In this document: positions 32,565 to 40,628 of the stretch, piece after piece
How positions within the stretch are numbered: position 1 is the first letter of the stretch
How the letters are laid out: every line of letters begins with the position of its first letter
Assembly (NCBI GenBank): GCA_036273515.1
Contig: DASUHM010000002.1
Location: forward strand, 64,748-128,747
DNA: 64,000 nucleotides
Reading direction: 5' to 3'
Origin: Gaiellales bacterium
GTDB taxonomy: Bacteria; Actinomycetota; Thermoleophilia; Gaiellales; JAICJC01
Notes under the pieces: model-generated
Seen by the model: only the letters and a program-made list of their open reading frames with translations
What the model was told of the DNA's origin: nothing
Databases searched by the model: none
Translations under genes and position numbers: made by a program

Positions 32565-33811
32565 ACCAGCGCGTCGTCGAGCAGGCGCTGGGCGATCCCC
32601 TGCCAGCTCCAGCGGGCGACGACGGCGGCGCGGGCGACCGCGCCCAGCCGGGCCCGTTCCTCCGGCGGCAGGGCGAGCAGCCCGGCGAGCCTGCGGGCCA
32701 GGTCGGCGCTCGTCCCGTCGAACGTGATCCCGGCCTCGCCGAGCCCGGCCGCGACCTCGGCCAGCCCCGAGTGGTCGGACACGACCGGGACGACCTCGCA
32801 CGACGCCGCCTCGGCCGCGACCATGCCGAACGCCTCGGGCAGCACCGACGGCACGACGACCGCCTCTGCCAGCGGCACCAGCAGCTGCAGCTGCTCATGG
32901 TCCATCGCGCCGGTGAAGATCGTGCCGGGCGGCGCGGCCGCCTCGAGCTCGGCGCGGGCGTCGCCGAAGCCGACCACCACGAGACCGACGTCCGGGTGCC
33001 ACGGGCCCACGTCGCGCCAGGCCTCGAGCAGCAGGTGCACGCCCTTCTGGCGCATGAGCTTGCCGAAGTAGAGGACGAAGCGGCCGAGGCCCGCGAGCGC
33101 CGCGGAGGCGCCCGCGTCGGCCGAGCGCTCGGCCGGCTCCCCGCCCGCTCGCCCTGCCTCCGCCTCGAGCAGGCGCCGCAGCGCGGCGAGCGACCCGCGA
33201 CCGGGCGCGAACTCGTCGGTGTCGACGCCCGGCGGGACGATCCGCATCGCGTTCCGGTACGCCCCCTCCCCCAGGAGCTCCTTCGTCACCGCGACGATGT
33301 GCTCCGACCCGGCGTACACGGCGGCAGCGCCGGCCAGGCTCTCGCGCGCGAGGGCGGCCAGCGGCGGCCGGCCCCGGATCGCGTACTCGAGCTCCGAGCC
33401 GTGCACCTTGACGGCGAAGGGCGTCCCGTCGCCGCATGCCGCCGAGGCCACCGGCCCGCCCATGATGGCGTGGTTTGCGAGCACGAGGTCGGTCGGGGCC
33501 GCGTCGAGCTCCGCCCGGACCGCGGCGACGTTCGCGGCGGTGTAGCGGTCGAGCTCGGCCGCCGTCAGATCGGCGACGTGGCGGGCCTCGATGCCCTCGT
33601 AGCGGTCGACCACGAAGGTGGGCAGGAGCGGCCCGGCGTCCGGCCGCACCACCCGCACCCGCGGCCCGAGGTCGAACCGCTCGGCCCGCCGCTGCTGGCA
33701 GACGACCACGACGTCATGCCCGAGCCGGCCCCAGGCACGGGCGATGGCTTGCGTGTAGATGTTCGAGCCGGTGCCCTCGAGCAGGTAGCCGTGCCACAGG
33801 ATCAGCCGCAC
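32555..33811 (-). CDS. GT4-type glycosyltransferase
   Basis: A 418-residue two-lobed glycosyltransferase of family 4 type. The donor-binding half has VLYFGKLMRQKGVHLLLEAW near residue 250, VVGFGDAR, and EAFGMVAAEAASCEVVPVV with the catalytic glutamates of the EX7E motif. It would use a nucleotide-sugar to build a glycolipid or polysaccharide. Start GTG 33811 is set by TAGCCT 7 bases upstream. The stop codon lies within the inverted repeat of a MITE-like element. Confidence 0.85.
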   Translation of the reverse strand: MRLILWHGYLLEGTGSNIYTQAIARAWGRLGHDVVVVCQQRRAERFDLGPRVRVVRPDAGPLLPTFVVDRYEGIEARHVADLTAAELDRYTAANVAAVRAELDAAPTDLVLANHAIMGGPVASAACGDGTPFAVKVHGSELEYAIRGRPPLAALARESLAGAAAVYAGSEHIVAVTKELLGEGAYRNAMRIVPPGVDTDEFAPGRGSLAALRRLLEAEAGRAGGEPAERSADAGASAALAGLGRFVLYFGKLMRQKGVHLLLEAWRDVGPWHPDVGLVVVGFGDARAELEAAAPPGTIFTGAMDHEQLQLLVPLAEAVVVPSVLPEAFGMVAAEAASCEVVPVVSDHSGLAEVAAGLGEAGITFDGTSADLARRLAGLLALPPEERARLGAVARAAVVARWSWQGIAQRLLDDALVDG

Positions 33812-33818
33812 GGGCGCA

Positions 33819-33824
33819 AGGCTA
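33819..33824 (-). promoter_or_regulatory. -10 box of the glycosyltransferase gene
   Basis: TAGCCT (minus strand) ends 7 bases before GTG 33811. Confidence 0.45.
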
Positions 33825-33845
33825 TCCGCCCACCGGTGAATAAAA

Positions 33846-33858
33846 GGGGTCTGACCCC
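33846..33858. repeat. Single GGGGTCTGACCCC repeat unit
   Basis: A 13-bp palindrome with the same sequence as the unit at 13420, lying in the gap between rex and the glycosyltransferase gene. Confidence 0.65.
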
Positions 33859-33870
33859 GTTATCCAGCGG

Positions 33871-34494
33871 TTAGGTCAGGTGGAAGTAGAGCGCGTGCAG
33901 GATCTCGACGACCGGGCTCGAGCGGTGCACGGTCACGTCGGGCGGCGTGTCGATCAGCGCGTCGGAGTAGTTGAAGATGATCTTCACGCCCGCGCCGACC
34001 AGCAGGTCGGCGGCCTCCTGGGCGGCCTCCTCGGGCACGGCCAGGACGCCGACGATGATGTTGCGGTCGCGGACGGCGGCGGGCAGGTCGGACACGTCCT
34101 GCACGGCGCGCTCGCCGATGCTCGTCCCGATCTTGGCCGGGTCAGAGTCGAAGACCCCGGCGACGTTGAAGCCGTGATCGGCGAACGTCGGCGACGACGC
34201 GATCGCGGAGCCCAGCCGGCCGGCCCCGATGAGCACGATGTTGTGCTGCCCCGACGTCCGCAGGATCTTGCGGATCTCGGTGACCAGGTAGTCGATGTTG
34301 TAGCCCACGCCGCGCTTGCCGAACTTGCCGAACCCGGACAGGTCACGCCGGATCTGGGTGGCGTTCACGTTCGTGTACTCGCCGATCTCCTGCGACGAGA
34401 TCGAGTCGCGCCCCATCTTCTTCGCCTGGGTGAGAACCTGCAGGTAACGCGAAAGCCGCGCGGCGACACCGACCGTCAGGCGTTCGGACTCCAC
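33871..34494 (-). CDS. rex: Redox-sensing transcriptional repressor Rex
   Basis: A 207-residue repressor that senses the NADH/NAD+ ratio. Residues ~5-80 are the winged helix (ISSQEIGEYTNVNATQIRRDLS, FGKFGKRGVGYNI), residues ~85-190 the Rossmann fold (LIGAGRLGSAI, VFDSDPAKIG), and the end is the swapped helix. AAGGAG about 8 bases before GTG 34494 fixes the start. I do not see a clear Rex operator (TTGTGA-N6-TCACAA) in the 89-base gap before it. Confidence 0.94.
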   Translation of the reverse strand: MESERLTVGVAARLSRYLQVLTQAKKMGRDSISSQEIGEYTNVNATQIRRDLSGFGKFGKRGVGYNIDYLVTEIRKILRTSGQHNIVLIGAGRLGSAIASSPTFADHGFNVAGVFDSDPAKIGTSIGERAVQDVSDLPAAVRDRNIIVGVLAVPEEAAQEAADLLVGAGVKIIFNYSDALIDTPPDVTVHRSSPVVEILHALYFHLT

Positions 34495-34583
34495 AGGTCT
34501 CTCCTTCGAGGCGGGGGCGTGCAACACGATGTCTCCAGTGTAGCCACCGCCATTTCGCACCCGCGCCGGTGCCCTGTGGGACG

Positions 34584-34838
34584 TCAGCCTGGCCGCTCGG
34601 CGATGTCCAGCCGGCGGCGCAGCTCCGCCACGTCGACGTGGTACTTGAACGCCTTGCGCCCGTCGACGAACACGACCGGGATCTGCTCCCGGTAGGCCGC
34701 CTCGAGCTCGTCGTCGCCGGTGATGTCCACCTCGACGAGGTCGAACCCACGCGCCTCGCGCTCCCGCTCCAGGAGCTCCTTGGCCACGTCGCACAGGTGG
34801 CACCCGGCCGCCGAGTACACGCGCACCTCGACGCTCAC
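34584..34838 (-). CDS. Glutaredoxin-like (DUF836) protein
   Basis: An 84-residue thioredoxin-fold protein with the redox motif CHLC at about residues 13-16 and cis-proline IPVVFVDGRK near 55. It is probably a small thiol-disulfide oxidoreductase. GTG 34838 overlaps the tsaD stop as GTGA, so it is coupled to tsaD; rex follows, which fits a redox-related role. Confidence 0.85.
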   Translation of the reverse strand: MSVEVRVYSAAGCHLCDVAKELLEREREARGFDLVEVDITGDDELEAAYREQIPVVFVDGRKAFKYHVDVAELRRRLDIAERPG

Positions 34839-35818
34839 GAGGCGGTGGCGTACGCGTCGCGGCGCAGGTAGCCCGGAAACGCGATCGGATCGGTGTACCG
34901 GGCCGCGCTCGCGATCATCGCCGCGTTGTCGGTGCAGAGCTCCGGCGCCACCAGCGCCAGCCGGATGCCGAGCTTGCGGCAGCGGTCGGCGAAGGCCTCG
35001 CGCAGGGCGCCGTTTCGGGCCACGCCGCCGACGACGGCGAGCGTCGTCGCGCCGGTCTCGACCGCCGCCGACGCGGTGCGCTCGACCAGCGACCGCACGA
35101 TCGCCGCCTGGTAGGACGCAGCCAGATCGGCGTGGTCGGCGTCGGGCTCCCGGGCGAGGGCGTAGCGCAGCGCCGTCTTCAAGCCGCTGAACGAGAGGTC
35201 GTGGCCGGGCTTGCCCGACATCCCGGTCGGGAAGGCGTGCGCGGTCGGATCGCCGCCCGCCGCCAGGCGCTCGAGCTTGGCGCCGCCGGGGTAGCCGAGG
35301 CCGAGCAGGCGGGCGCCCTTGTCGAACGCCTCGCCCGCCGCGTCGTCGAGCGTGCCGCCGATCACGCGGTAGCCGCGCCACTCGGTCACCTCGACGATCA
35401 GCGTGTGGCCGCCGGAGGCGAGCAGGGCGAGGAACGGCGGCTCGACCGGGTCGGGCTCGAGGTAGAGCGCCGCCAGGTGGCCGTGCAGATGGTCGACGGG
35501 GATCAGCGGGAGCCGGCGCGCGAACGCGATCGCCTTCGCCGCCGAGAGGCCGACCAGGAGCGCGCCGATCAGCCCCGGGCCCTCGGTGACGGCCACAGAC
35601 TCGATGTCATCGAGCGTCACGCCGGCCTCGCCGAGCGCCTGCTCGACGACCGGGACGACGAGCTCCAGGTGGCGGCGCGAGGCCACCTCCGGGACCACCC
35701 CGCCGTAGCGGGCGTGCAGCTGGGCCTGCGACGAGACGACGTTCGCGCGCACGACCCCGTCGGCGGTGACCACCGCCGCGGCCGTCTCGTCGCACGACGT
35801 CTCGATCGCGAGGATCAC
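34835..35818 (-). CDS. tsaD: tRNA N6-threonylcarbamoyladenosine transferase TsaD
   Basis: A 327-residue ASKHA-fold enzyme that transfers the threonylcarbamoyl group to A37 of ANN-decoding tRNAs. It begins ILAIETSCDETAAAVV, has the metal ligands HLHGH near residue 110 and the sugar-phosphate loop LLASGGHT, and ends with TDNAAMIASA. Length is normal. GTG 35818 lies 7 bases after the rimI stop. Together with TsaB and TsaE from the same run it forms the bacterial transfer complex. Confidence 0.95.
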   Translation of the reverse strand: MILAIETSCDETAAAVVTADGVVRANVVSSQAQLHARYGGVVPEVASRRHLELVVPVVEQALGEAGVTLDDIESVAVTEGPGLIGALLVGLSAAKAIAFARRLPLIPVDHLHGHLAALYLEPDPVEPPFLALLASGGHTLIVEVTEWRGYRVIGGTLDDAAGEAFDKGARLLGLGYPGGAKLERLAAGGDPTAHAFPTGMSGKPGHDLSFSGLKTALRYALAREPDADHADLAASYQAAIVRSLVERTASAAVETGATTLAVVGGVARNGALREAFADRCRKLGIRLALVAPELCTDNAAMIASAARYTDPIAFPGYLRRDAYATAS

Positions 35819-35825
35819 GGAACGC

Positions 35826-36275
35826 CTATTCGGGGTCGCGCCACATGATGAGCGCGTCCTCGCGGTTGTCCGTGTAGTAGCCGCGGCGCACGCCGGTGGC
35901 CACGAACCCGAGCGACTCGTACAAGTGGATCGCGATGTGGTTGGAGACGCGCACCTCGAGCGTGTATCCGCGCTCGACATCCTCGTCGGTCAGCTCGAAC
36001 AGCTTGTCGAGCAGCGCCCGGGCGACGCCGCGGCCGCGCCAGGCCGGGTCGACGGCGACGTTCATGACGTGCCAGGCGTCGACGTAACGGGCGACGATCA
36101 GGTAGCCGAGCATGTCCTCGCCCTGGAACGCGCCGAGGCAGATGCCGCTCGGCTTCGACAGCTCGCCGGCGAACATCGAGCGCGACCACGGCGTCGGGTA
36201 GGAGGCCCGCTCGACAACCTCGATCGCGTCGAGGTCGGACGTCTTCAGCGGGCGCAGCTCGACGGCGGTGATCAT
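35826..36275 (-). CDS. rimI: Ribosomal-protein-S18-alanine N-acetyltransferase RimI
   Basis: A 149-residue GNAT acetyltransferase. The acetyl-CoA loop is VDPAWRGRGVARALLDKL (near residues 79-96), and LYESLGFVATGVRRGYY is the carboxy-terminal GNAT signature seen in RimI. It overlaps tsaB by ATGA; rimI lying between tsaB and tsaD is a widespread arrangement in Actinomycetota. Confidence 0.93.
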   Translation of the reverse strand: MITAVELRPLKTSDLDAIEVVERASYPTPWSRSMFAGELSKPSGICLGAFQGEDMLGYLIVARYVDAWHVMNVAVDPAWRGRGVARALLDKLFELTDEDVERGYTLEVRVSNHIAIHLYESLGFVATGVRRGYYTDNREDALIMWRDPE

Positions 36276-36892
36276 CCGGCCGCCCTCATGGCCAGGTTGC
36301 GGTCGGCGTCCGGGGCGCGCAGGTAGCAGGGCTCCGGCGGGCCGGCGGCCGCGTGGAGCGCGGCATGGTGGCGCGCGTGCGGCACGTGCAGCGGCGAGTC
36401 GTCCGGCGGGATGTGGGCGGTGGAGAGCGCCTCGCGGTAGCGCACGGCGCCGTCGCCGGCGACCGTCGCGCCGGCCGGGAGCAGGGCCGCGAGCGCCTCC
36501 GGATCGATCGCCTGGGGCTCGATCCCCGGGGCCGAGCAGAAGACCTCGCCGCGGCGGGCGTCGATGCAGGCCACGTCCACCTCGGCGGGGACGCGCAGCG
36601 CGGCGAGCGTCGAGACGCCGCGCACCGGGACGCCCAGGGCAAACCCGAGCGCGCGCGCCGTCGCAAGGCCGATGCGCAGGCCCGTGAACGTGCCCGGGCC
36701 GGTGCCGGCGACGATCAGGTCGAGGTCGCCCGGCGCCACGCCGGCACGGTCGAGCAGCCCGTGCACGTCGTCGAGCAGGCGCTGGGCGCCGACCGAGCGG
36801 CCGGCGCTTGCCGACTCCCCCAGCACCTCGCCGTCCGAGCTCACGCAGGCCGTCGCGACATCGGTCGCGGTATCAAACGAGAGGATCACCAA
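36272..36892 (-). CDS. tsaB: TsaB, tRNA threonylcarbamoyladenosine complex dimerisation subunit
   Basis: A 206-residue non-catalytic TsaD paralogue. It begins VILSFDTATDVATACV, has GPGTFTGLRIGLATARAL near residues 67-84, and lacks the TsaD metal histidines, as expected. It overlaps tsaE upstream by 20 bases and rimI downstream by 4. Confidence 0.93.
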   Translation of the reverse strand: MVILSFDTATDVATACVSSDGEVLGESASAGRSVGAQRLLDDVHGLLDRAGVAPGDLDLIVAGTGPGTFTGLRIGLATARALGFALGVPVRGVSTLAALRVPAEVDVACIDARRGEVFCSAPGIEPQAIDPEALAALLPAGATVAGDGAVRYREALSTAHIPPDDSPLHVPHARHHAALHAAAGPPEPCYLRAPDADRNLAMRAAG

Positions 36893-37349
36893 TCGCGTGG
36901 AGCAGTTCCGCGTCGTTGCTTCGAAGCTCGATCAGCCTAGCATCGCCCTCTCCGACCCGCATGTCGACCGCAACCCGGGGCGGCGGCAGCATCCCGGCGC
37001 CGGCGTCGGGCCACTCGACGAAGCAGATCGTGCCGTCGAAGTACGGCTCGAGATCGGCCGCCTCCTCGACGGTCACGCCGGCCGACCGGTACAGGTCGAG
37101 GTGGGCCACCGCAACACCGCCGGCGCGGTAGAGGTTGCCGACCGTATAGGTCGGGCTCGTCACCGGCCCGGCGATGCCCAGGGCCCGGCAGGCCCCGCGC
37201 ACGAACACGGTCTTCCCCACGCCGAGCTCGCCCGACACGTGGACGACGTCGCCGGGGGCGAGGACGGCGGCGAGCGCGGCGCCGAGGCGCTCGGTGTCCT
37301 CGGCGCTAGAAGAGGCCCAGCTGCGCGTATTCGGGCTCGGGCTCGGCAA
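36873..37349 (-). CDS. tsaE: TsaE, ATPase of the threonylcarbamoyladenosine complex
   Basis: A P-loop ATPase with Walker A GELGVGKT followed by FVRG, the TSPTYT switch and HLDLYR plus FVEWPD of the family. The start is uncertain: the only codon upstream of the fold in this frame is TTG 37349, which gives 158 residues and overlaps the uracil-DNA glycosylase gene by 44 bases. No ATG or GTG lies between that and the fold. Confidence 0.9.
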   Translation of the reverse strand: MPSPSPNTRSWASSSAEDTERLGAALAAVLAPGDVVHVSGELGVGKTVFVRGACRALGIAGPVTSPTYTVGNLYRAGGVAVAHLDLYRSAGVTVEEAADLEPYFDGTICFVEWPDAGAGMLPPPRVAVDMRVGEGDARLIELRSNDAELLHAIGDPLV

Positions 37350-37992
37350 CCGGCGCCGGCGCCTCGCGGGCGACCGGCGGCGGAGGCGGCGGCGCGGCGG
37401 ACACGCCGGTCAGAAGCTCGGGCAGGTTCGCGAAGTCGGTCCGCAGGGTGTCCATCATCGCCGGGGTGTAGAGCGCGGCCGCCGGGTGGAAGATCGGGTA
37501 CAGCACGAGGTCGACGCCGGCGATCCGCCGCGGCTGGGCGCGCCCGTGGACGCGGGTGATGCCGTGCGGCTGGCCGGACAGGAGCTTGGTGGCGAAGTTC
37601 CCGAGCGTGCAGATGACCCGCGGCCGGATCAGCTCCACCTGGGCGAAGAGGTGGCCCTCGCACGCGGAGATCTCGTCCGGCTGGGGATCGCGGTTGCCGG
37701 GCGGGCGGCACTTCAGCACGTTCGCGATGTAGACGTCGGGGCGCGAGAGCCCGATCGAGCCGAGCAGCGACTCGAGCACCTTGCCGGCCTGGCCGACGAA
37801 CGGTGCGCCCTGGCGGTCCTCGTGGTAGCCGGGGGCCTCGCCCACGAACATGAGATCGGCGTCCGGATGGCCCGACCCGACCACCACCTGCGTCCGGGTG
37901 CGGGCGAGCGCGCACTTCTGACACCCCTGCCACTCGGCGGTTAGCCGGTCGAGCTCGGCCGCGCGGACGGGTGCTTCGCTCACGGTCCGCAT
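37306..37992 (-). CDS. Family 4 uracil-DNA glycosylase
   Basis: A 228-residue 4Fe-4S uracil-DNA glycosylase that removes uracil from deaminated DNA. Cluster cysteines CQKC are at about 24-27; [20 protein letters not shown] is the motif I loop, [11 protein letters not shown] and the later cysteine in EGHLFAQ-region follow, and FHPAAAL is the uracil-binding histidine loop. The last ~40 residues are a Pro/Ala-rich extension. It begins 21 bases after the FmdB gene. Confidence 0.92.
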   Translation of the reverse strand: MRTVSEAPVRAAELDRLTAEWQGCQKCALARTRTQVVVGSGHPDADLMFVGEAPGYHEDRQGAPFVGQAGKVLESLLGSIGLSRPDVYIANVLKCRPPGNRDPQPDEISACEGHLFAQVELIRPRVICTLGNFATKLLSGQPHGITRVHGRAQPRRIAGVDLVLYPIFHPAAALYTPAMMDTLRTDFANLPELLTGVSAAPPPPPPVAREAPAPVAEPEPEYAQLGLF

Positions 37993-38013
37993 TGTGTCAC
38001 CCGCTCCGGACGG

Positions 38014-38220
38014 TCAGTGGCCGCAGCCGCAGCTGCCGCCGCAGCATCCCCCGCCGCCGCCGCCGCCGGCCATCACGGGCCGCGGAGTCGCGAAGGAGGA
38101 CAGGAGACGCGTGACCGTCGAGGCGCCGCATTCAGGGCAGCGGACGTCGTCCGCCTCGCTCCGCACCAGCTCCTCGAACGTGCCCGAACAGTCTGCGCAC
38201 AGGTACTCGTAAATCGGCAT
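38014..38220 (-). CDS. FmdB-family zinc ribbon protein
   Basis: A 68-residue protein starting MPIYEYLCADC, with CPEC near residue 28-31 completing a zinc ribbon. The tail is Gly-rich and then Cys/Gly-rich (CCGGSCGCGH), which is unusual and could bind additional metal. The start at ATG 38220 is fixed by the family and by a -10 box 6 bases upstream. It leads the minus-strand run through tsaE, tsaB, rimI and tsaD. Confidence 0.9.
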   Translation of the reverse strand: MPIYEYLCADCSGTFEELVRSEADDVRCPECGASTVTRLLSSFATPRPVMAGGGGGGGCCGGSCGCGH

Positions 38221-38226
38221 GTGCGA

Positions 38227-38246
38227 AGCATACCGGCCGCTATGCT
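38227..38246. promoter_or_regulatory. Back-to-back divergent -10 boxes
   Basis: AGCATA (38227-38232) and TATGCT (38241-38246) are exact inverted repeats around CCGGCCGC. On the minus strand TATGCT ends 6 bases before the FmdB start (leaderless); on the plus strand TATGCT lies 39 bases before ATG 38286. The two promoters overlap and may compete. Confidence 0.55.
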
Positions 38247-38285
38247 GAGCCTGCGAGCCTGGTATCCGCAATCGGAACTGGAGCC

Positions 38286-39008
38286 ATGCACAGAACCACA
38301 GTTGTCATCGGCGCTGGCCGCGTCGGCACGGTCGTCGCCGCGCGCCTCGGCGCCCGGCTCTTCGCCCGAGGTGAGGACCCCGACCTGGGCGGCTGCCGCC
38401 TGCTGCTGCTCGCGACGCCCGACGCGGCCATCGCGGAGGTGTGCGGGGCGCTCGCCCCGCGGCTCGACTCCCAGGCGGGCGTCGTCCACTTCTCCGGCGG
38501 AACGAGCGTCGCGGCGCTCGCCGCCGCTCCGGGGCCGCGCGCGAGCGTGCACCCGCTGCAGACGGTCTGGCCCGACCGCGGTCCGGGCCAGCTCGAGGGC
38601 GCCCACGCCGCGGTGACCGGCGACTGGGAGCTCGGCGCCGGCCTGGCCCGGGAGCTCGGCATGACGCCGTTCCCGCTCGCCGACGAGGCCAAGCCCGCCT
38701 ATCACGCCGCCTCCGTCTTCGCCTCGAACTACGTCGTCACGCTCACGCACGCGGCCGTCTCGCTGCTCGAGCGCACGGGCCTCGAGCGGGAGGCCGCGCT
38801 GGCCGCCCTGCGGCCGCTGCAGCACCGCACGATCGACGTCGCCGGCTCGCCCCCGACGGGACCGATCGCCCGCGGCGACGTGGCCACGGTCGCCGCCCAC
38901 CTGCGCGCGGTCGGGCCGGAGCTCGAGCCGCTCTACCGGGCGCTCGGGCGCGCCACCCTGCCCATCGTGCCGGCCGCGAGCGCCGCGGCCGTCCGGGAGC
39001 TCCTGTGA
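38286..39008 (+). CDS. DUF2520 Rossmann-fold protein (possible ketopantoate reductase-like)
   Basis: A 240-residue protein with an NAD(P)-binding Rossmann domain (VVIGAGRVGTVVAARL at 6-21, LLLATPDAAI) and an all-helical DUF2520 domain from about residue 120 (YHAASVFASNYVVTLTHAA). The layout resembles 6-phosphogluconate/ketopantoate reductase folds. It overlaps panC by 4 bases and panB follows, yet no panE is present, so a role in reducing ketopantoate is plausible but unproven. Confidence 0.82.
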   Translation: MHRTTVVIGAGRVGTVVAARLGARLFARGEDPDLGGCRLLLLATPDAAIAEVCGALAPRLDSQAGVVHFSGGTSVAALAAAPGPRASVHPLQTVWPDRGPGQLEGAHAAVTGDWELGAGLARELGMTPFPLADEAKPAYHAASVFASNYVVTLTHAAVSLLERTGLEREAALAALRPLQHRTIDVAGSPPTGPIARGDVATVAAHLRAVGPELEPLYRALGRATLPIVPAASAAAVRELL

Positions 39009-39727
39009 AGACGGGGCTCGTGCCGACCATGGGCGCCCTGCACGACGGCCACCGCGCGCTCCTGCGGGCCGCCCGGGCGGAGTGCGACCGGGTCGTGATG
39101 AGCCTGTTCGTGAACCCGACCCAGTTCGGGCCCGGCGAGGATCTCGACCGCTATCCGCGCGACGAGGCGGGCGACCGCGCCATCGCGGCCGAGGAGGGCG
39201 CCGACGAGGTGTACGCGCCGACCGCGGTGGAGATGTATCCCGACGGCTTCGCGACCACCGTGTCGGTCGGCGGGCTCGGGCACGTGTTCGAGGGCGCCGA
39301 GCGACCCGGCCACTTCGACGGCGTCGCCACCGTGGTGCTCAAGCTGTTCACGCGCGTGCGCCCGGACGTCGCCTACTTCGGCCGCAAGGACGCCCAGCAG
39401 CTCGCCGTCGTGCGGCGGATGGTCGCCGACCTCGACGTCGAAGTCGCCATCCGGCCGGTCGAGACCGTCCGCGAGCAGGACGGCCTCGCGATCTCGTCCC
39501 GAAATGTCTACCTGTCAGCAGAGGACCGGCAGGCCGCGCCGTCGCTCCACCGCGCGCTCGTCGCCCGCGACCCGTCGGCCTGCGAGGGCGAGCTCGACTA
39601 CCTGGCCGTGGTCGACCCGGACACCTTCGAGCCCGTCCAGCCGCGGCCCGGCGCGCTCGTGATCGGCGCCGCCCGGTTCGGAACCACCCGCCTGATCGAC
39701 AACATCACGCTTGAGGAGGCGTCATGA
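39005..39727 (+). CDS. panC: Pantothenate synthetase (compact form)
   Basis: A 240-residue enzyme joining pantoate and beta-alanine with ATP. Core motifs are intact: VPTMGALHDGH (HxGH-type ATP motif, H13/H16), NPTQFGPGEDLDRYPR, RPGHFDGVATVVLKLF, YFGRKDAQQ and ISSRNVYLS. It is about 40 residues shorter than usual: the amino-terminal helix is missing because GTG 39005 sits in the upstream stop codon, and a helical stretch in the carboxy-terminal domain is absent between APSLHRALVA and LDYLAVVDP. Coupled to panB by ATGA. Confidence 0.92.
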   Translation: MKTGLVPTMGALHDGHRALLRAARAECDRVVMSLFVNPTQFGPGEDLDRYPRDEAGDRAIAAEEGADEVYAPTAVEMYPDGFATTVSVGGLGHVFEGAERPGHFDGVATVVLKLFTRVRPDVAYFGRKDAQQLAVVRRMVADLDVEVAIRPVETVREQDGLAISSRNVYLSAEDRQAAPSLHRALVARDPSACEGELDYLAVVDPDTFEPVQPRPGALVIGAARFGTTRLIDNITLEEAS

Positions 39728-40611
39728 AGATCTCCCTGCCCCAGCTGCACGAGATGAAGCTGGCCGGAACCCCGATCGTGATGGTGACGGCCTACGACCA
39801 CCCCAGCGGCCGCATCGTCGACCAGGCCGGGGTCGACATGGTGCTCGTCGGCGACTCCGCCGCGAACACGGTGCTCGGCCACGACGCCGTCTCGACCGTC
39901 GGCGCGACGATGGACGAGCTGCTCGTCCTCACCCGCGCGGTCGCCCGCGCCTGCACCCGCCCGCTCGTGATCGGCGACCTGCCGTTCATGTCCTACCAGG
40001 TGTCGGACGAGGACGCCGTCCGAAACGGCGGCCGGTTCATCAAGGAGGCGGGCGCCGATGCTGTCAAGCTCGAGGGCGGCGGACAGTCGGTGCAGCGAGC
40101 CGCGGCGCTCACGGCGGCGGGCATCCCGGTGGTGGGCCACATCGGCCTCACACCGCAGACGGCGACGTTCCTCGGCGGGCACAAGGCCCAGGGGCGGCAG
40201 TGGCAGCAGGCCAAGGCGCTCTACGACTCGGCCGTCGCGCTCCAGGCCGCCGGCTGCTTCGCCATCGTGCTCGAGTGCGTCCCGGAGCCCGTCGCAGCGG
40301 CCATCACCCGCCGCGTGACGATTCCGACGATCGGGATCGGCTCGGGCGCGGTCTGCGACGGCCAGGTGCTCGTGCTGCACGACCTGCTCGACATCCGCCC
40401 CGACTCCGACTTCCTGCCGAAGTTCGTGAAGCAGTTCGCCCACGTCGGGGAGGCGATGCGCGAGGGCGTCTCGGCCTACGCGAACGAGGTGCGGTCGCGG
40501 TCGTATCCCGCGCCGGAGCACACCTACGCGATCGACCCCGACCAGCTCTCGGCGTTCGAGATCGCGGTCGAGGCGGGCGCCGGCGGCGACAACGTCCTCG
40601 CCGACTGGTGA
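39724..40611 (+). CDS. panB: 3-methyl-2-oxobutanoate hydroxymethyltransferase
   Basis: A 295-residue TIM-barrel enzyme of pantothenate synthesis that hydroxymethylates ketoisovalerate. MVTAYDHPSGRIVDQAGVD, the metal aspartate in LVGDSAANTVLGHD, GADAVKLEGG, HIGLTPQ and the catalytic glutamate in VLECVPEPVA are all present. The length is somewhat above the E. coli enzyme. It is the last gene of the run with DUF2520 and panC. Confidence 0.95.
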   Translation: MKISLPQLHEMKLAGTPIVMVTAYDHPSGRIVDQAGVDMVLVGDSAANTVLGHDAVSTVGATMDELLVLTRAVARACTRPLVIGDLPFMSYQVSDEDAVRNGGRFIKEAGADAVKLEGGGQSVQRAAALTAAGIPVVGHIGLTPQTATFLGGHKAQGRQWQQAKALYDSAVALQAAGCFAIVLECVPEPVAAAITRRVTIPTIGIGSGAVCDGQVLVLHDLLDIRPDSDFLPKFVKQFAHVGEAMREGVSAYANEVRSRSYPAPEHTYAIDPDQLSAFEIAVEAGAGGDNVLADW

Positions 40612-40616
40612 CGATC

Positions 40617-40622
40617 TAGGAT
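40617..40622 (+). promoter_or_regulatory. -10 box of the VOC gene at 40629
   Basis: TAGGAT ends 6 bases before ATG 40629, 5 bases after the panB stop. Confidence 0.45.
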
Positions 40623-40628
40623 CACGGC

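Noticed and set aside
30675-32801. Extending the histidine kinase amino-terminally through element B
   Set aside because: The extra ~150 codons would be encoded by the inverted-repeat element and by DNA opposite the glycosyltransferase gene.
34495-34583. Rex autoregulatory operator upstream of rex
   Set aside because: No TTGTGA-N6-TCACAA-like palindrome could be read in the gap; only scattered GTG/CAC half matches.
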